Positions 60,929 to 64,000 of a stretch of 64,000 bases of DNA are shown piece after piece. The notes beneath the pieces are model-generated. The model had not been told where the DNA came from. It ran no database searches and saw nothing but the letters and a program-made list of their open reading frames with translations. The stretch is from assembly GCA_046349085.1 (NCBI GenBank), contig JAXMDA010000003.1, positions 1 to 64,000 of the forward strand. The letters run 5' to 3'. The stretch is from JAJXWB01 sp046349085 (GTDB lineage Bacteria > Pseudomonadota > Alphaproteobacteria > Rhizobiales > Beijerinckiaceae). How positions within the stretch are numbered: the stretch's first letter is position 1; every line of letters starts with the position of its first letter. The position numbers were made by a program, and so were the translations under genes.

Positions 60929-62038
60929 TCAGGCCGCACGATGGGCTGAAAGCGCCGCATGGCGGCGCAGATGATGATCGGGACCGCCGAGAATGACGTC
61001 GAGCGCGACGACGCGCTTGAGATAGCCGCCTATCTCGAGTTCGTTGGTGACGCCCATGCCGCCGTGCAACTGGATCGACTGCTCCGCGACGAAGCGCGCG
61101 GCGCGCGACACCTTGCTCCACGCGCCGGAGACGGCGCGCCCGCGCTGGACGGCGTCCGTATCGTCGGCATGGAGCGCGGCGCGCAGCGCCATCGACCGCG
61201 CTTCCTCGCAGGCGATCGACATGTCGGCCATGCGGTGCCGCAGCGTCTGGTTGACGGCGAGCGGCTTGCCGAACTGGATGCGGATCTTCGTGTATTCGAT
61301 GGTCGCGGCGGTCGCGGCTTCCATCAGCCCGACGAGTTCGGAACAGAAGGCCGCTGTCGCACGATCATGGGCGCGTTCGATCTCGGCGAAGCCATTGTCC
61401 GACAACAGCGCGTCCGCGTCGACTTCAACGCCCGAGAACGTTACGCGCGCCGCGCCCGCGCCGTCGACCGTCGCATGGCCGTCGACCGTGACGCCCTTTG
61501 CGTCGCGGGCGACGACGAAAAGACCGATCCCGCCCGTATCGCGCGCCCCGCCCGACAGGCGCGCCGACACGGCGAACCTGTCCGCAACGTCGCCGCCGAG
61601 AACCGCGATCTTGCGGCCGTCGAGGACCCAGCCGGCGCCGCTCTTCTTCGCCGTGACGGCGACATGCGAAAGATTGTAGCGCGCGCCCTCTTCCGCATGG
61701 GCGAGCGCGAGGCGCGACGAGCCGTCAGCCAGCCCCGGCAGAAACGCCGCGCGCTGCGCGTCGGAGCCGAGCGCGGCGACAAGCCCGCCGCAGAGCACGA
61801 CACTCGCGACATAATTCGAGCGTGCGCGATGGCGCCCCATCGCTTCCGTCACGATGGCGACGTCGACGATCCCCTGCGCCAGCCCGCCGTTGGCCTCCGG
61901 CAGCGGCAGCGCGAGCCAGCCCATGTCCGCCATCTCTTTCCAGAGATCGGTCGCGCCGGGTTTTTGCGCGCGCGCCGCCAGAAGGTTGTTGGCGCTTTCG
62001 CCGAGCAGCCGCTGCTCGTCGGAATAAGTGAGGTCCAT
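60929..62038 (-). CDS. Acyl-CoA dehydrogenase, second of a tandem pair
   Basis: A 369-aa ACAD-fold protein, shorter and more divergent than its neighbour. The C-terminal GGMGVTNELEIGGYLKRV segment is present, but the FAD-binding signature is less clear than in the partner. It may be the structural subunit of a heterotetramer. ATG 62038 was chosen because MDLTYSDEQRLL is the family start. It sits 2 bp after the hydratase gene and 9 bp before the next ACAD, so the three are co-transcribed. Confidence 0.86.
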   Translation of the reverse strand: MDLTYSDEQRLLGESANNLLAARAQKPGATDLWKEMADMGWLALPLPEANGGLAQGIVDVAIVTEAMGRHRARSNYVASVVLCGGLVAALGSDAQRAAFLPGLADGSSRLALAHAEEGARYNLSHVAVTAKKSGAGWVLDGRKIAVLGGDVADRFAVSARLSGGARDTGGIGLFVVARDAKGVTVDGHATVDGAGAARVTFSGVEVDADALLSDNGFAEIERAHDRATAAFCSELVGLMEAATAATIEYTKIRIQFGKPLAVNQTLRHRMADMSIACEEARSMALRAALHADDTDAVQRGRAVSGAWSKVSRAARFVAEQSIQLHGGMGVTNELEIGGYLKRVVALDVILGGPDHHLRRHAALSAHRAA

Positions 62039-62040
62039 TT

Positions 62041-62910
62041 TCAGCTCTTTTTCGACAGCGAGGGATCGACGCGCGAACGCACCGACGGATGCAGGCCGGA
62101 AGGATCGACGATCACGCCGAACTTCATCATGTTGTGGGCGTGGCAGAGATGATGCAGGCCGAAGGCCTGTTCGATCGCGCTGTTCTGGCCCTGAATGTCG
62201 AGCGTGCGGTTGACCGCTTCCTTCACGGTCTTGACCGCGAAAGTGGGCTTGGCCGCGATCCTGCCCGCAAGCGCCAGCGTGAAATCCGCCAGCTTCTCGC
62301 GCGCCACGACATGGTTGACCATGCCGAACGAACGCGCCTCCTCGGCGGTCCACGCATCGCCGGTCCACAGCAGTTCCTTCGCCTTGCGCGGCCCCAGCTC
62401 CCACGGGTGCACGAACCATTCGACGCCGCACACGCCCATGGCGACGACGGGGTCGCAAAAGGTCGCATCGTCGCTCGCGACGATGAGATCGCAGGCCCAG
62501 GCGAGCATCAGCCCGCCGGCGAGGCACTTGCCCTGCACCTGCGCGATCGTCGGCTTGGACAGGTTGCGCCAGCGCCGCGTGTTCTGCAGGTAGATTTCCT
62601 GCTCACGCGCATAGCGCCCTTCCGCGCCGGAGGCTTCGAAGGCGCCCCAGGTGGAGACGACAGGAAAGTCTCGTCCCAGTTTCTTCTCGCCGGAATCGCG
62701 CAGGTCGTGTCCGGCCGAAAAATGCGGGTCGGCGCCGGCGAGGACGATGACCTTCACATCGTCGTCGGCGACGGCGCGGTCGAAAGCGTCGTTCAGTTCG
62801 TAGGTCATGTCGAGGTTCTGCGCATTGCGCGCCTCGGGCCGGTTCATCACGATGCGCGCGACGCCGTCGGCGGGCGTCTCGTAGAGTATGGTCGAATAGG
62901 CAGCCGCCAT
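62041..62910 (-). CDS. Enoyl-CoA hydratase
   Basis: A 289-aa crotonase-superfamily enzyme. Seen: the oxyanion-hole loop ADPHFSAGHDLRDS and the later GKCLAGGLMLAWACDLIVAS. It carries out hydration of an enoyl-CoA in the pathway made by the two following ACADs and the CoA ligase. ATG 62910 follows GAGGTCACG. A segment of 256 bp separates it from the divergent acyl-CoA dehydrogenase gene; it includes CATGCA-N16-TGCATG (63008-63035) and no clear gene. Confidence 0.88.
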   Translation of the reverse strand: MAAAYSTILYETPADGVARIVMNRPEARNAQNLDMTYELNDAFDRAVADDDVKVIVLAGADPHFSAGHDLRDSGEKKLGRDFPVVSTWGAFEASGAEGRYAREQEIYLQNTRRWRNLSKPTIAQVQGKCLAGGLMLAWACDLIVASDDATFCDPVVAMGVCGVEWFVHPWELGPRKAKELLWTGDAWTAEEARSFGMVNHVVAREKLADFTLALAGRIAAKPTFAVKTVKEAVNRTLDIQGQNSAIEQAFGLHHLCHAHNMMKFGVIVDPSGLHPSVRSRVDPSLSKKS

Positions 62911-63166
62911 CGTGACCTCGCAGGGCCGCCCTGCGCGACTCCGGCGCAATTGCGGGCGACGATCGTTTCCTCCGCGGGCGCGTTGACCGGCTCCGCATTC
63001 ATTCCGCCATGCAGAATGTCGAACAATCTTGCATGACGCGCCGGCAGCATCGCGCAGGCCGAAGCCCGTTTCAAGATGAATTAGCGCGCAGGCGGCCTCG
63101 CCCGCTGGCCTTCGTCCGCAGCGCGGAATAAGAAGACGAAAATTCATTTCCGAGGAGAGCAGTTCG

Positions 63167-64000
63167 ATGGCCTACCGCGCGCCGGTTTCCGAAATGGTGT
63201 TCATGATGAATGCGGCGGCCGGGCTGCAGGAGGGCATTGCGGACGGGACCTACGCCGATCTCGCCGACGGCATGGCCGAGGCGACGCTCAACGAGGCCGC
63301 GAAGTTCGCCGAGAACGTGCTGGGACCGCTGCATCGCGTCGGCGATCAGGTCGGCGCCAAGTGGAAGGACGGAATCGTCACGACGCCGCCGGGCTGGATC
63401 GACGCTTACAAGCAATTCGTGGACGGCGGCTGGCAGAGCGTGACCGGATCGCCCGACCACGGCGGCATGGGCCTGCCGCAGGCGCTGCTGGCCGGTTGCA
63501 TGGACATGTGGAGCGCCGCCAACATGGCCTTCATGCTCGGGCCAGTGCTGACCTTCGGCGCGATCGACGCGCTGGAGGCGCACGCCTCCGACGCGATCAA
63601 GCACACCTATCTCGAGAAGATGGTGTCGGGCGTCTGGCCGGCGACGATGAACCTCACCGAGCCCGGCGCCGGCTCCGACCTCAACCCGCTGCGCACGCGC
63701 GCCGAGCGGCAGGCCGACGGCGCGTACAAGATTTTCGGCCAGAAAATCTTCATCACCTATGGCGAGCACGACATGGCCGAGAACATCGTCCATCTCGTGC
63801 TCGCGCGCCTGCCGGACGCGCCCGCCGGCACGAAGGGCATCTCGCTCTTCGTCGTGCCGAAATTCATGGTCAACGCCGACGGCTCGCTCGGCGCCCGCAA
63901 CGACGTGCGCTGCGCCGGCATCGAGCACAAGCTCGGCATCCACGGCTCGCCCACCTGCATCATGGTCTACGGCGACGAGGGCGGCGCGACGGGCTATCTC
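63167..64000 (+). CDS. Acyl-CoA dehydrogenase (C-terminal part missing at window end)
   Basis: The first 278 codons of a plus-strand gene with no stop before 64000. The sequence starts MAYRAPVSEM and has the ACAD stretch MNLTEPGAGSDLNPLRTRAE with IFGQKIFITYGEHDMAENI. This form belongs to the longer acyl-CoA dehydrogenase type (about 590-600 aa), typically with an extra C-terminal domain. AGGAGAG lies upstream of the ATG. It is divergent from the hydratase gene and likely shares control with that catabolic run. Confidence 0.85.
   Translation, partial: MAYRAPVSEMVFMMNAAAGLQEGIADGTYADLADGMAEATLNEAAKFAENVLGPLHRVGDQVGAKWKDGIVTTPPGWIDAYKQFVDGGWQSVTGSPDHGGMGLPQALLAGCMDMWSAANMAFMLGPVLTFGAIDALEAHASDAIKHTYLEKMVSGVWPATMNLTEPGAGSDLNPLRTRAERQADGAYKIFGQKIFITYGEHDMAENIVHLVLARLPDAPAGTKGISLFVVPKFMVNADGSLGARNDVRCAGIEHKLGIHGSPTCIMVYGDEGGATGYL

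Noticed and set aside
63008..63035. CATGCA-N16-TGCATG as an operator for the divergent acyl-CoA genes
   Set aside because: Six-base arms with a long spacer are weak evidence; noted but not called as a site.
63071..63943. A 290-aa minus-strand frame over the last acyl-CoA dehydrogenase
   Set aside because: Antisense to a clear ACAD; motifs are absent.
1..64000. tRNA, rRNA, CRISPR arrays, transposase or phage genes
   Set aside because: I looked for cloverleaf-like ends, repeated spacer units and DDE or integrase motifs and saw none that I could support; a tRNA scan would be decisive for RNA genes.

Overview
The window is about 64 kb of GC-rich, densely coding DNA that looks like the chromosome of a denitrifying alphaproteobacterium, most likely of the Hyphomicrobiales (Rhizobiales). 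The grounds are a C4-type 5-aminolevulinate synthase (HemA), several phasin and PHA-synthase genes, a Paracoccus-like order of cd1 nitrite reductase genes, a LivM-LivG fusion, and short palindromic intergenic repeats of the kind common in that order. I see no rRNA, tRNA, CRISPR, insertion sequence or prophage.

Layout. (1) 45-3811: an AtuA-like pair, a fatty-acid desaturase and an enoyl-CoA hydratase. (2) 3823-28973: an anaerobic-respiration island. It holds a Crp/Fnr regulator; nirS-E-C-F-DL-G-H-J-N on the minus strand, facing nirI-nirX and a small cytochrome c on the plus strand; napF-D-A-G-H-B-C on the minus strand; nnrS, a Cys-motif microprotein, a four-helix membrane protein and a hemerythrin; two more Crp/Fnr regulators; and hemA. 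Five TTGA-N6-TCAA boxes sit at the expected promoters and tie the block into one predicted Fnr/NnrR-type regulon. Nitrate to nitrite to NO is encoded here; NO and N2O reductases are not in the window. (3) 29157-35190: acyl-CoA dehydrogenase, glutamate dehydrogenase, FadB-type fusion and an amidohydrolase. (4) 35301-37605: phasin and a PhaC-like synthase. (5) 37867-42865: a complete branched-chain amino-acid type ABC transporter (SBP, LivH, LivM-LivG fusion, LivF) and a small dimeric-barrel protein.

(6) 42943-46755: a convergent pair that is the most unusual locus here. One gene encodes a two-helix membrane protein with TrkA-N/RCK-like domains and a C-terminal RyR (ryanodine-receptor repeat) domain. 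The other encodes an N-terminal SLOG-like nucleotide-binding domain and four predicted membrane helices. It may be a nucleotide-sensing membrane effector system. (7) 46842-57806: storage-lipid and PHA functions: a WS/DGAT acyltransferase, two related alpha/beta hydrolases, a saccharopine-dehydrogenase-like reductase, a self-sufficient P450-reductase fusion, a second phasin, a GNAT protein with a histone-like PAKKA tail, and a class III-like two-subunit PHA synthase. A shared TGTTGCANTGC motif lies about 85 bp before both phasins and before the synthase operon. (8) 58049-64000: acyl-CoA synthetase, two paired acyl-CoA dehydrogenases and an enoyl-CoA hydratase on the minus strand, with a divergent acyl-CoA dehydrogenase that runs off the end.

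Taken together, the window suggests an organism that respires nitrate and nitrite, degrades fatty or branched acyl compounds through acyl-CoA intermediates, and stores carbon as PHA and possibly neutral lipid.
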